Source of the DNA: Micropterix aruncella
Taxonomy: Eukaryota; Arthropoda; Insecta; Lepidoptera; Micropterigidae
Assembly (NCBI GenBank): GCA_944548615.1
Contig: OX155951.1
Location: 22,475,953 to 22,539,952 of the forward strand
Length of the DNA: 64,000 nt
Reading direction: 5' to 3'
Each line of letters begins with the position of its first letter. The stretch's first letter is position 1. The notes under the pieces are model-generated. The model was not told the origin of the DNA. It did not search any database and was given only the letters and a program-made list of their open reading frames with translations. Both the position numbers and the translations under genes were made by a program. Positions 9,901 through 19,110 of this stretch are shown here, in pieces.

Positions 9901-11819
9901 AGATTACTCCGGTCTCCCGACTGGTCGCGAGTTCGAGGTCCCTTGCGCGGTCCTCTCCCTTACATAGCGGTGAAACGGTGTCAACCGATTTTATCACGGA
10001 TCACGGCATCCTTTGTCCGGCTCTTCACCCGGAATCGGGTAGCTGATGGTCGTTTCAAGAGCAGTCGCCGTAAGGTCAACAACTACCCCCGCTCTATAGG
10101 AGACAGTACTGTTTCCACACTCCCCCGACTGTTAGTCAGAATGCACAATCGATTGGCCTACGCCGCACGTTGCGCAGACCGTCCAGGAGCGCCAGAAGGT
10201 TGACTCCTGGGGGATACTAGCCCTAAGGCCAGGGTCCTACCTGGGCTCGCACTTCATGCGTGGAGGCCGCTGGATGGGTGTTGACCCGTGAGAGTGACGG
10301 ACCCCGAACAAATGGGTCTTCATGGCCAACTCAACAAGGGCCCATAAGCTCCCCGTAGTATGCAGAGGTTTTTCAAAATTCGGGCGCGCCGGCCCTGTCG
10401 CCACACCACCGTTATAATTTGCGGAGTAATAGGAGCAGTTGCGGAGTAATAGGAGCAGTAATAGGGTCAATTGCATAAAACGGCTCTCCAAAATGGATTG
10501 TACAACGAAAGCCAAGATGATCAGTGCAGTAATTCAACAGAACAACCGATGACGATTGACAGTACTTTAGTCTACCTTAGACAACGGCGGCTGCAACGTT
10601 GCCGAAACGTTGGGTGCTACATAGTTCACGCGGTAAATTCGTTTTATCCTATTTATAATGTCAAACAACCGCGATAGTCTTTGATTTCAATATTAGGTGT
10701 GTATTTTTTAGTCTTTCGCACTTTGTAGTTCTACTCAAAATAAATTAATAAAAACTGACATTATTGCTTTTCTTTTTCACAAATATTCAAAAGTGGAGAA
10801 AAATAATCCAGTAATTAAATTAAAAGTAAAGGGTCGTATTCAAGGTGGGTATCCATTACGTTCGCGAATCAACTCTGCTCCGCGCATCTGCAACTGCTCA
10901 AATGGAGACGGTGCAAGCATCAACTGAAGAACAACGAGCGCTCCGCAGTTTCATTCGAACGTTGAGCGAACATGTCGTCACCAGAATTTATTTTTAAATT
11001 TCTCATCCTTCGGATCCCACAGCACTGTATAATTTCGGTACTCCTCGATTAGAGTTAGACATTTCTCTTCGGCACCATTTGTGTTCGTAGCATTTACTGC
11101 CACTGCGTGGAGCGCTCGATGCGGAGAGCGCAACGTTGCACGCTCCAGGAGCGCGAACGTATCCACTACTGGAGCAGTTGCAGATGCGCGGAGCAGAGTT
11201 AATGCGCGAACCTAATGGATACCCACCTTAATATAGGATTTTTTTCGCACATTCCCGTTCAATACTATTTTTATGTGATCCCGTGTGTCCTGCGAACTTG
11301 TTGAACCCCAAATAAAACGCCGATTTATAATGTAGCTACAATATAAATATGTAATTTAGCTAGGTATGCAGTAATTACATCCTATATGTAATAATGAATG
11401 TAAGTAAGTAGGGAGAGGGGTTTTTGTTCAATTTTGCACCGGGGCCCATTTTTGTAAGTTACGCCACTGCACCTAACATTATTTGGTTTTAGTTAGATAA
11501 ACTGCAATAATTCCACAATTCGAATCACTGACGTTTTGCACAACTTAAACTTGCACATACCTTTTTAATGTCGAACGGATATTTGCTCCTCACTAAACAC
11601 CATGCATATTCGAAACGAGCCTTCGTGGAAATGGCGCCTTTCGATTGTTCGTCGTGATAAACCTTTTCGTATTTCTGGAAAACGTAAGATTACGCCATGA
11701 AATAATATTGCTCGTAATGACGCATCTCCGCACTAGCCAAGAAAAATAGATTTACTTAGGTAATAATATAATACCTTCAAATCATCAGAAGAGACGACTT
11801 CGTCTAAAACATCCTCCAT
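3867..11819 (-). CDS. Fis1: Mitochondrial fission 1 protein (Fis1), four exons
   Basis: Fis1 is a small tail-anchored protein of the mitochondrial and peroxisomal outer membrane that helps recruit the dynamin-related fission machinery. Four minus-strand exons (11819-11775, 11674-11561, 7099-6929, 3983-3867) join in phase 0 through GT-AG introns into 148 residues, close to the usual ~150. Exon 1 opens MEDVLDEVVSSDDLK. Exon 2 carries the family signature FEYAWCLVRSKY. Exon 3 carries the second TPR-like repeat (YYLAIGNARIKEYTKALQYI, then KIEPGNQQ). Exon 4 supplies the tail anchor (GMAFAGGAVLAIGGLLGLG) and a short basic end (ALARK). The start is the only ATG giving the conserved N-terminus. No frame disruption is visible, so the gene should be functional. 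Introns are 100, 4461 and 2945 bp; the two long ones are swollen by transposons. Confidence 0.95.
4901..6375 (-). mobile_element. Tc1-like DNA transposon in Fis1 intron 3
   Basis: The ends are perfect 29-bp inverted repeats (4901-4929 and 6347-6375, starting CACTTGCGAG). Both are flanked by TA (4899-4900 and 6376-6377), the target duplication of Tc1/mariner elements. The element is 1475 bp and lies wholly within Fis1 intron 3. Similarity of the two ends continues weakly beyond the perfect 29 bp. It carries a decayed minus-strand transposase. Confidence 0.85.
5200..6080 (-). pseudogene. Broken Tc1-like transposase
   Basis: Read on the minus strand, translated fragments match the Tc1 transposase order. 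First comes an HTH-like region (RPNSSRLRCASERDDRYI, then TLLQNRDLAG). Next is the first catalytic aspartate in VLFTDESRMCLYG. Then comes a segment with ISLEGRSNLVFVPVGGR, the second catalytic region (HDNARCHTA in an adjacent frame), and WPDLSPDM. Several in-frame stops and at least one frame change mean no functional enzyme is made. Family membership is clear from motif order; the subfamily (DD34E or similar) cannot be fixed by eye. Confidence 0.75.
6929..7099 (-). CDS. Fis1: Fis1 coding exon 3
   Basis: Acceptor TTCTTGGCAG, then 57 codons from GILVLQELYN to QQVLSLE, then donor GTAATTATT. It encodes the second TPR-like repeat forming the concave binding surface. Confidence 0.94.
7130..7500. 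repeat. Repeat debris in Fis1 intron 2
   Basis: 7130-7165 (CCTTTCCCGGCAAGACTTCC) matches the opening of the repeat family better seen at 36915-37600 and 47090-47650. 7365-7500 (CTATATAAATAAAAATGCAA, then CTCGGAAAGTTCCTCACCGA) resembles a common insect dispersed repeat that I associate with Helitron-type elements, without certainty. No coding content is visible. Confidence 0.35.
8846..8897. repeat. Hairpin with 22-bp arms
   Basis: Arms 8846-8867 and 8876-8897 (GGTACTAGCTGTACC and its complement) pair with one mismatch around an 8-nt loop. It sits at the head of a dispersed repeat (8900-9020) whose tail (CAAATTTCAGCTCAATCGGA, then ATCGTGGAGGAATACAC) recurs at 37440-37580 (plus) and 47100-47240 (minus). 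Confidence 0.6.
9311..9412. repeat. Trinucleotide (CTG/CCG...CAG) fold-back tract
   Basis: Runs of CTG and CCG on the left are answered by CAG and CGG on the right (CTACCGCTG ... CAGCAGCGGTAG). The tract can therefore fold on itself. It lies in Fis1 intron 2 and is not coding. Confidence 0.7.
9546..9567. repeat. Poly-G tract
   Basis: Seventeen G, one A and four G in a row on the plus strand. It immediately precedes the A/B-type repeat in Fis1 intron 2. Confidence 0.9.
9625..10345 (+). repeat. Dispersed repeat, type B, copy 1
   Basis: A GC-rich ~720-bp block. Its right two thirds (CTTACTTCCAGTTGCGACCA to TGAGTGTGACC-like end) match 42950-43420 read on the minus strand. It has no clear long ORF or recognised domain. 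Family type is unknown; see the inverted A/B pair at 42950-44295. Confidence 0.6.
10464..10536 (+). repeat. Fragment of a Tc1-like transposase
   Basis: 73 bp nearly identical to 12757-12830 of the palindromic Tc1 element (CGGCTCTCCAAAATGGATTG region), i.e. part of the transposase C-terminus. It is preceded by a 20-bp direct duplication (GCGGAGTAATAGGAGCAGTT) at 10421-10460. Confidence 0.7.
10555..10680. repeat. Single Penelope-like terminal segment
   Basis: Matches the right arm of the fold-back at 2583-2665 (GGCGGCTGCAACGT, CGAAACGT, TTCACGCGGTAAATTCG, ATCCTATTTATAATG) and continues into CAACCGCGATAGTCTTTGA, the sequence that also flanks 2486. Not coding. Confidence 0.6.
10842..11229. mobile_element. 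MITE with MADF domain fragment (PIF/Harbinger-like)
   Basis: Inverted repeats of about 55 bp (10842-10900 and 11170-11229, starting AAGGTGGGTATCC) enclose 388 bp. On the minus strand it encodes EEKCLTLIEEYR, NYTVLWDPKDEKF and KNKFW before a stop. This is the start of a MADF (Myb/SANT-like) domain, which PIF/Harbinger transposons carry as their second protein. I infer a deletion derivative of such a transposon. The target duplication is unclear. It lies in Fis1 intron 2, about 330 bp from exon 2. Confidence 0.65.
11561..11674 (-). CDS. Fis1: Fis1 coding exon 2
   Basis: Acceptor TTTTCCAG, then 38 codons ending FDIKK and donor GTATGTGC. It contains the first TPR-like helices, with FEYAWCLVRS, the best conserved stretch of the family. 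Confidence 0.94.
11775..11819 (-). CDS. Fis1: Fis1 coding exon 1
   Basis: Fifteen codons from ATG (11819-11817) to AAG, then donor GTATTATA. It encodes the short N-terminal arm. Intron 1 is only 100 bp. Confidence 0.93.
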
Positions 11820-12027
11820 GATGCGATCAACCTTTTTATCAAAACGGAGTACAGGAAATGATCGAAAAACAGAATTTTCCACGAAACCAACTCGCGAGAC
11901 AAACAAACTTCAGTTTGACGTTTCGACTGTTTGAATGATTGCGTGCGGTTTACATACCGACTGAGACAGAGGGCGACAAAGAGCGTTGCCAATCAATTTC
12001 ATAAGAAGACTATTGCCGTCTAAGCTA

Positions 12028-13142
12028 CAGTACTATGCGAATTAATTGGAACAAAGAGTATTTTTCTTCGAAAAGTGCTTTATTGGACATAAAAATACAA
12101 AAACAGTAGGTACTGGTGGTTATAGATGGTTAGTTTTTAATATAAAATGTGTTCTCCTTTTGCGTTGATTACACCTTTTACTCTTGTAGGCATATAATTT
12201 ACCAGGTTTTGACAGCTACCTTTCAGTTCATCATCGTGAAACCAGACTTGAATTACTACAATGATCATCATGGATTTCGATGTACAATCCATCTTGGAGA
12301 GTCGTATGGCCCAGGAGAGTCGTATTTGCAAATGGCCCAGAGGTTTTTGATCAGGTTGAGATCGGGGGAGTTTCCGGGCCATTCAAGTATACAGTAATTT
12401 GGTTTTCTGTGAAAAACTCTTTCACTTTTTTCGAAAAATGGTATGGGGCGAGATCCTGTTGAATATTTCCCTCGTTGGAAGAATAGACCTTTGGAGCTGC
12501 TTTTCCTATCATGGCGCTGGATCACTCGTGCTAGTCACTGGGATGATGAATTCGGACCAATATATTGACATCTTTTCAAACCATATGATACGGGAGCTCC
12601 ACAAGGTCTATCTTCCCAAAGAGAGAATTTGTTAACAGGATCTCGCCCTATGCCATTCTTCGAAAAAAAACATTAAAAAGTTTTTCACATAGTACGGAAT
12701 TACTGTACTTGAATGGCCCGGGAACTCTCCCGATTTCAACCCGATCGAAAACCTCTGGGTCAATTGTATAAAACGGCTCTCCAAAATGGATTGTACAACG
12801 AAAGCCAAGATGATCAGTGCAGTAATTCAAGCCTGGTTTCACGATGATAAACTAAAAGGAAGCTATCAAACTTGGTAAATTATATGCCTACAGTAATTCA
12901 AGCCTGGTTTCAGGATGCAGTAATTCAAGCTTGGTTTCAAGATGATAAACTAAAAGGAAGCTATCAAACTTGGTAAATTCTATGCCTACAAGAGTGAAAG
13001 GTATTATCAACGTAAAATGAGGATACATTCTATATTAAAACTAACAATCTATAGCTATCAGTACTGTTTTTGTACGTTTATGTCCAATAAAGCACTTTTC
13101 GTAGAAAAATACTCATTGTTCCAATTAATTCGCACGGTACTG
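12028..13142. mobile_element. Palindromic Tc1-like derivative upstream of Fis1
   Basis: Ends are inverted repeats of about 65 bp (12028-12092 and 13076-13142, starting CAGTAC and GCGAATTAATTGGAAC) flanked by TA at 12026-12027 and 13143-13144. Inside, both arms encode the C-terminal half of a Tc1 transposase pointing outwards. The left arm reads on the minus strand (EWPGNSPDLNLIKNLW at about 12340-12400). The right arm reads on the plus strand (LALCHSS, then EWPGNSPDF-like, then NPIENLW in an adjacent frame, then KMDCT and IQAWFHDD). The 5' half of the transposase is gone. The right arm also has an internal duplication (12820-12893 and 12921-12990). The element begins about 210 bp upstream of the Fis1 start codon. 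Confidence 0.75.
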
Positions 13143-13309
13143 TAAACTACTGTAAGTATGTATTTTTTCAAATTTCGTTTTTTTACTCAGTGTAATGTGT
13201 ATGATCATAACTACCACATTACCGAGCCAAATGGCCGAAGCTCACGCAAAACTTCTTCTGATAGATCGGAACATTTAAATTTTCTATGTAGGTAGTGAAA
13301 TTGCAATTT

Positions 13310-13333
13310 AATCCTTAGCAATTGCTAAGGATT
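13310..13333. repeat. Perfect 24-bp palindrome
   Basis: AATCCTTAGCAA followed directly by its complement; a third copy of the half-site follows at 13338-13352. No protein or element context is recognised. Confidence 0.6.
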
Positions 13334-13344
13334 TTCAATCCTTA

Positions 13345-14000
13345 GCAATTTCAACGTAGATGGAAAATCCTAAGCAAAATAATCGTAAGTCTCATACATT
13401 AGGATATACAGTTATTTTACTTAGTAATCACAGCGCCGCGACTACGAGAAATGCAACAAGCCGAACGATACGGCTGTCGATGCTATTATTTTAATTTAGT
13501 TTCTCGCTGTCGCGTCGCTGGAACAGACTGATAACTCTCCTGTGTTTGTGTGAAGTTGTGTGTTTACTTTGTTTGGTGATGTTATTCCATGTTATTACAT
13601 AAACAACATCTGCCGATTTTAATTCATGTAAAACGCTGCTTTCTTTAAAATAAATAATTTCTAAGAAATTAATAATTAAACTGACAGGCGGCTATGATAT
13701 ACCTACCTAAGCAATGATTTTTGGTTGCCAATTATTATAGGTTTTAACAACGGATGACAAATAGACAACAAGCGCGAAAATAGTCATGTTAGCGTTAAAT
13801 AAATCAACGAGGCTTGAATACCCTTTAGAGATCCAAATTTAGACAATCCTTCTTAGGAAAAGACAATAAAGAAGTAACACCAAACCAAAATATATTACAT
13901 TTGTCCGCGCTCAATAGACAAAAAATCAAAAATGGCATGCAAACAACTATTTGTATGGATCATTATAACATAACATATACACATGGTAACAAGAATTTAA
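13345..14000. other. Stretch without recognised features
   Basis: AT-rich, no coding exon or transposon terminus seen. Confidence 0.4.
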
Positions 14001-14607
14001 AAAAAAATACGTGTGGCACTCGGGGACTGCCACGGTAAAGCTATTGCATAGCATTTTTTTAACAACTTATGCAATTATAATTATTTATTAATTTTATTTT
14101 TTTCTTATATCAGATAACTGCGCTCTATCGGAAAACGTTGAAATTATTCCGAATCATTTGCGGCTGCGGAAGCAAATGATTCGGAATAATTTAAACGTCT
14201 TTCGATAGAGCGCCGCGCACGAATTTTTTATTCAATAAAGCAAAAAAAACGAATTATTCGAAAAAAATCGTAGATAAAAAGATAGATAATTAAATTATCT
14301 TTAAAATGGTGCAGGTTTCATAATAATACGCCCGATAGTATTTGCGTAGTAGTCCTTTTTGTGTTCGGTTAGACCTAATTTCACAAATTAATTACACTAT
14401 GTAATATAAACAAAATCTAAAATATTCAAAGCTAAGAATATTAGGAAAATGTTCTTGTTTAACATATATTTTTTTCGAATCGTAAGCAGTACTCGTTTAG
14501 ACGTAATTATCAGTTAAAAATCATTAATTTTCGTTAAGAAATTTCTTCATTCGGTCGCCGCGCTGGCCTAGGCCCGCGATAAAAGCTATGCAATAGCTTA
14601 AAAAAAA
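14001..14607. repeat. 600-bp fold-back repeat, copy 1
   Basis: Begins ATACGTGTGGCACTCGGGGA and ends GCGATAAAAGCTATGCAATA. Left and right ends share an inverted AGCTATTGCATAGC motif. A large central hairpin (about 14125-14213; arms GCGCTCTATCGGAAAACG and complement) is enclosed. A second copy lies at 14943-15552 in the same orientation. Not coding. Confidence 0.7.
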
Positions 14608-14942
14608 TAGGTGTACATTGCTTGATTGGTTATTGGAGTTTCTTCATAAAATATTAAATTTTATTGTTCACAAGTTTTAGTTATCGCTATACTATGTGTA
14701 AAACAAATTTGGGGTATATCACACCCCAGGATAGTAATAGAGAGTTTAAAAATAAAGTAGGGTTTTTTAATTTCGAGAATATAAAGTATAGAGCGCGGAT
14801 TCTCAAAGTTATTTATATCACGCCCCCTGCTGCCAAAAGAAAATTGCCACGCCCTGTCCAATTATAAATTAATAATATAAATGTGAAAAAGAAATAAAAA
14901 TCACTAGAATTTTATTTCTTGCTTATGTGGTAAACAGAGTGA

Positions 14943-15552
14943 TAAAAAAAATACGTGTGGCACTCGGGGACTGCCGCGGTAAAGCTATTGCATAGCATTT
15001 TTTAACAACTTATGCAATTATAATTATTTATTTATTTTATTTATGCAGTATGAAGAAATTTTTTTCTGATATCAGATAACTGCGCTCTATCGGAAAACTT
15101 TGAAATTATTCCGAATCGATTCGGAATAATTTAAACTTCTTCCGATAGAGCGCACGAATTTTATTCGATAAAACAAAAAAAACGCATATTATTTTTTGAC
15201 TATTCGAAAAAAATCGTAGATAAAAAGATAGATAATAAAATTATCTTTAAAATGGTGCAGGTTTTATAATAATACGCCAGATAGTATTAGCGTAGTAGTC
15301 GTTTTTGTGTTCGGTTAGACCTAATTTCACAAATTAATTACACTATGTAATATAAACAAAATCTAAAATATTTAAAGCTAATAATATTAGGAAAATGTTC
15401 TTGTTTAAGATATATTTTTTTCGAATCTTAAGCAGTACTCGTTTAGACGTAATTATCAGTTTAAAATCATTAATTATCGTTAAGAAATTTCTTCATTCGG
15501 TCGCCGCGCTGGCCTAGGCCCGCGATAAAAGCTATGCAATAGCTTAAAAAAC
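14943..15552. repeat. 600-bp fold-back repeat, copy 2
   Basis: Direct repeat of 14001-14607, highly similar along its length. It has a shorter central loop (the GCGGCTGCGGAAG loop of copy 1 is missing, so the two arms abut) and a few substitutions. The 335-bp spacer 14608-14942 is unrelated to either. Confidence 0.7.
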
Positions 15553-17213
15553 AACCAATGAGACGGACGAGCTTTTATATTTAAACCAGATTCTTGGTTG
15601 AATTAAAGAAAGTGCACAGCGAAAATCATCAGCAATATCAAATTTGCTTCTAGTCTTCGTTTTAATTCCTACAGTCGAGTAAAAATCCTTCTCGCACAAA
15701 AAATACTAGAAAACGTAGACAAAAATGCATCACTTGCTGTAATATTGATAGATAAAATTTGAAATCCAAAACAACGTTTTTCCATCTTTTTAAATACAGT
15801 TTTATTTGTATATATTACCGTCGATAATCTATAAATACATAGTGAGTTATGAGTAACCGGCATCCTTGAAGTAGGTAAATCAGTAAGAGCAAAAAAAGCA
15901 ACTATTGATAAAAAAAAAATAAAAAAAAGATAATTTAAAAAAACTTTGTATTTGAAAAAAGCATAAAAGCGTTGAACGCGCTGCGCCATTTAGCGATAGG
16001 TAAAATATCGTGAGTATTATTTATTCGAAATGTTTTATCAATAAATGCTTCTCAAACTTTTTTCGTTACATTTTTGAAAATGGAAAAGAACTTGTTTTAT
16101 TTAAATTAAAATAGTATTAAAGGGGCTTATCTGCTCGTACTGATTCATCCACTTAAGTATGCCAGTTAATTAAATCTCATCCTGTATATGTATTTATCGC
16201 ATGAGTTAATAAAGTAGCGTCACTATACCCAATAAGGTGCTGCAATTGGTTTAAAATGTTTCTCTTAATATCGATACCAACAAAAACCTCCACAGAGCGA
16301 GTTTCTTCTGAGAATGCCATTAATTTGGGAAAACATGAGTAATTACATTGCTCTGCTAATATTTAACCTTTCCAAAGTTGTAACTTTTCAGTATACGCCG
16401 TGATGGCATGGAATGCCCCCCCCCCCCCCAACCATTAGAAGGCTCGCCCCTACTTAGAAAATCAATGGTATCGAGCATATAAATAAAATATAATTGTTAG
16501 CACACGATGATTAACGCTACATCTGGCAACGTTGTACCGTTATCTTTCTATTTCTTCTGAAATTGTTGCCATATTTTAATCCGTTAAGTTGCCATATTTA
16601 TAAGACTTTATTGCCATCTGTTAGTTATTCAGGTATTAAATTTGAACGATGCCGATTTGGCTCTACGAAAGAACGTAGTTGTAAATAAAAAACGTAGATT
16701 GCAATATTCACTAAATACACATTTTTTTAAAAATGAAAAGACCTGTTTTTTTGTGGTGCCATTGTTTACAATACCTCCTATATAATCAATAGTGGTACCT
16801 ACCTAACTAATTCCAACATTTTGTAATTAAATCAAAATATATCTATTAAAAAGGGTCACAAAATTAGATGAACTAATCTAACCGGAAACATCTATGATCT
16901 ATTGCTGCATCCACACGCTTGCCAAGCCTTGGCAAACCTTTGCAAATTCCAAATGTGTGGGCCGTGCGTTTGGCTTCGCTTGTGTAGGCTTGCAAGCGCT
17001 TGCCGCCGATCCAATCGAGTAAACCGTATTCTGGATCTAGTTATTGTTTTCAACGAGAGATACATCTTGCAATTCCATTTCAATGGAGGGATTAGGTAAA
17101 GACTAACCAAATGCAAGTAGCCCAGTCGAATAGGAACAAAATTCGACGTTTGACGGAAATAACTGATAGTGTTATGAAAGCATAGATGTTCATTGAGGTG
17201 TGCTGTTAAACAT
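15553..17213. other. Stretch without recognised genes
   Basis: AT-rich sequence with a poly-C tract near 16418-16430. A 113-codon minus-strand frame at 16892-17233 has no recognisable domain and overlaps a short repeat motif (CTTGCCAAGCCTTGGCAAAC). I do not call it a gene. Confidence 0.4.
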
Positions 17214-17674
17214 ACTAAAAGTCGCCCACTCAATCTGTTGCGCTCGAGCCGTAATTTAAAAAAAAAACGGCGCTCCGATTTAGTTCTTCACGTATATCTA
17301 GCTAGTTAGCGATATGGAAATTATGGAGGATTTTTAAACAAAGGCTATAAAATTCTCTACAATAAATGTTATGTAGTACATTTATTTCATGTCGTCTATT
17401 ATTAATATAAAAATATTACAGATAACCTGACAATTGACAATAGGCCGCAAGCCCAACATATTATGAATTGCGTGCGGGGCATGCGAACGGCTGTGCGGTT
17501 GGTTACCTAGGCATCCCGGCGTATGAAACAAATGTTTATAACATTTCTCGTAGAGAATAAGCTTTATTTTTTAAATAAAGCATAACTTTGATATCGCTAA
17601 CAGTTACCGAATTGGAGCGCCAATTTCCCAAGATGGCGGTTCGAGCGCAACAGATTGAGCGGGCGAATTTTAGT
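17214..17674. mobile_element. MITE-like element with about 30-bp inverted ends
   Basis: Ends ACTAAAAGTCGCCC (17214) and ACTAAAATTCGCCC (complement, ending 17674) continue as inverted repeats through CTCAATCTGTTGCGCTCGA, then a weaker match to GGCGCTCC. Length 461 bp, no coding content. The target duplication is not clear, so the superfamily is not assigned. Confidence 0.55.
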
Positions 17675-17948
17675 TATTCCGCCTTAGTGATCATTGTTGT
17701 ATATTCCATTGATATATAACGCATCGTTATTGGAACTGACACCAGGTTCCATACAGCCTCAGGAATATATAAACTCCTATGAAAATCGATTATCGTATTT
17801 TAAAATGTTGCCGCTAAAGAAACATAGAAGTGTAGATATCTTATATCTACAAAATCCTTGATAATGAGCTAAACCGTCCGAATAGCTTAGTAATACACAT
17901 AAGCAGGATGTCTCGCGCCTTCGGTAAAATCTGCAGTAATAGTAATAT

Positions 17949-18627
17949 TAGAGGTATGGAATTTTCGCAAAAAAAAACAGAAATTTCGCAAAAAGAAAAT
18001 TGAAAATACGGACATCTCGCTAAAATTCGCATATACCTACTGCATATAAAACAACTTTTAAATAGACCTAAAATTTATATTTAATATTAATTAAAAGCTA
18101 GCATATTTTACTTTTAATATTAGAACATTTACGATCGTTCTGTCCACAATGGCGATATTATATTTACTAAAGAAGCGTTCTGCTTCTACGCTGTTCAACT
18201 ATATAACAGCGTAGAAATAACTAACTTTGTAACGCTGTTTCAGCAAAGGTTGAAAAGCAGTATTTAGTACCTACCCCAGAATATGTTCATAATATTGGCA
18301 TCTTCATTACTATTTACTGATTGAAGGATTAGGCGATCAAAGTGAGTATACCTACCCATAAATCAGAACATTTTGAGGTCTTTGAAAAAAGGATTTTTTG
18401 AGGTTTTCGAGTAATGTAATTTGTTTTAAAGTTGGTGACTTGCAGCCACAGAAAGGCAAAAAAACTGACCGATATGAAAAATGGATGGATGTATTTAATT
18501 TTTAGAAAAAGTTTTTATTCTATTTTTAGAAAAAAAAGTGAAACTTTTTTCGCATGAATTCGCATAAAAATAAAAAAATCGCATAAATTCGCATCTATTT
18601 CGTAATAACGAAAATTCCGTACCTCTA
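17949..18627. mobile_element. Short-TIR element with internal hairpin
   Basis: Inverted 19-bp ends (TAGAGGTATGGAATTTTCG at 17949-17967; complement of 18609-18627 differs at one base). Flanks AGTAATAT and GTAATTAT resemble an imperfect 8-bp duplication, which would fit hAT. A perfect 12-bp-arm hairpin (TTCTACGCTGTT) lies at 18184-18216. No ORF of note. Confidence 0.5.
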
Positions 18628-18949
18628 GTAATTATATATTTAATAACACATTCCCGACCATCAAAAAGTCCTTATTAGATAATTGCATGATTAAAGAAAA
18701 CAGCTATATTTTGAAAACATACCTTTACTAGTAAACAACTAATTGTTATATATTTTATATATGTATTAATTTATGTGTATATTTATTATTTCATTACTCA
18801 CCTATTTATTTAAAAAATACATTTCCCTTTTTTACATAATTTATATATTTAACTCCATATTAGTATTTTTTGTGATACTTCGCTTGTTTCGTTTTAATCG
18901 CTTATTAATTGCTCCTTATAGAGCATAAATAATTCAACATATCTTTGTA

Positions 18950-19110
18950 GGATGGTAACTTAGAGTAAGATCTTGTAGGATCTTGTAAGGTCATTGCAGG
19001 ATCTAAGTTAGAGACATTATAGGATAGTAATTTAGAGTAAGATCTTGTAGGATCTTGTAAAGTCATTGCAGGATCTAAGTTAGAGACATTTAGGATGGTA
19101 AGTTAGAGTA
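18950..19110 (+). repeat. 72-bp tandem repeat, about 2.2 copies
   Basis: Units starting GGATGGTAACTTAGAGTAAG at 18950, 19022 and 19093 (partial). Each unit itself contains the doublet GATCTTGTAGGATCTTGTAA. Non-coding. Confidence 0.85.

Noticed and set aside
11400..11475. Possible hAT terminus (CAGTGGCGTAACTT on the minus strand)
   Set aside because: Only one end is seen; no matching inverted end or 8-bp duplication found nearby.
16892..17233. 113-codon minus-strand frame
   Set aside because: No domain, low complexity in part, no splice or promoter support, overlaps repeat-like sequence.
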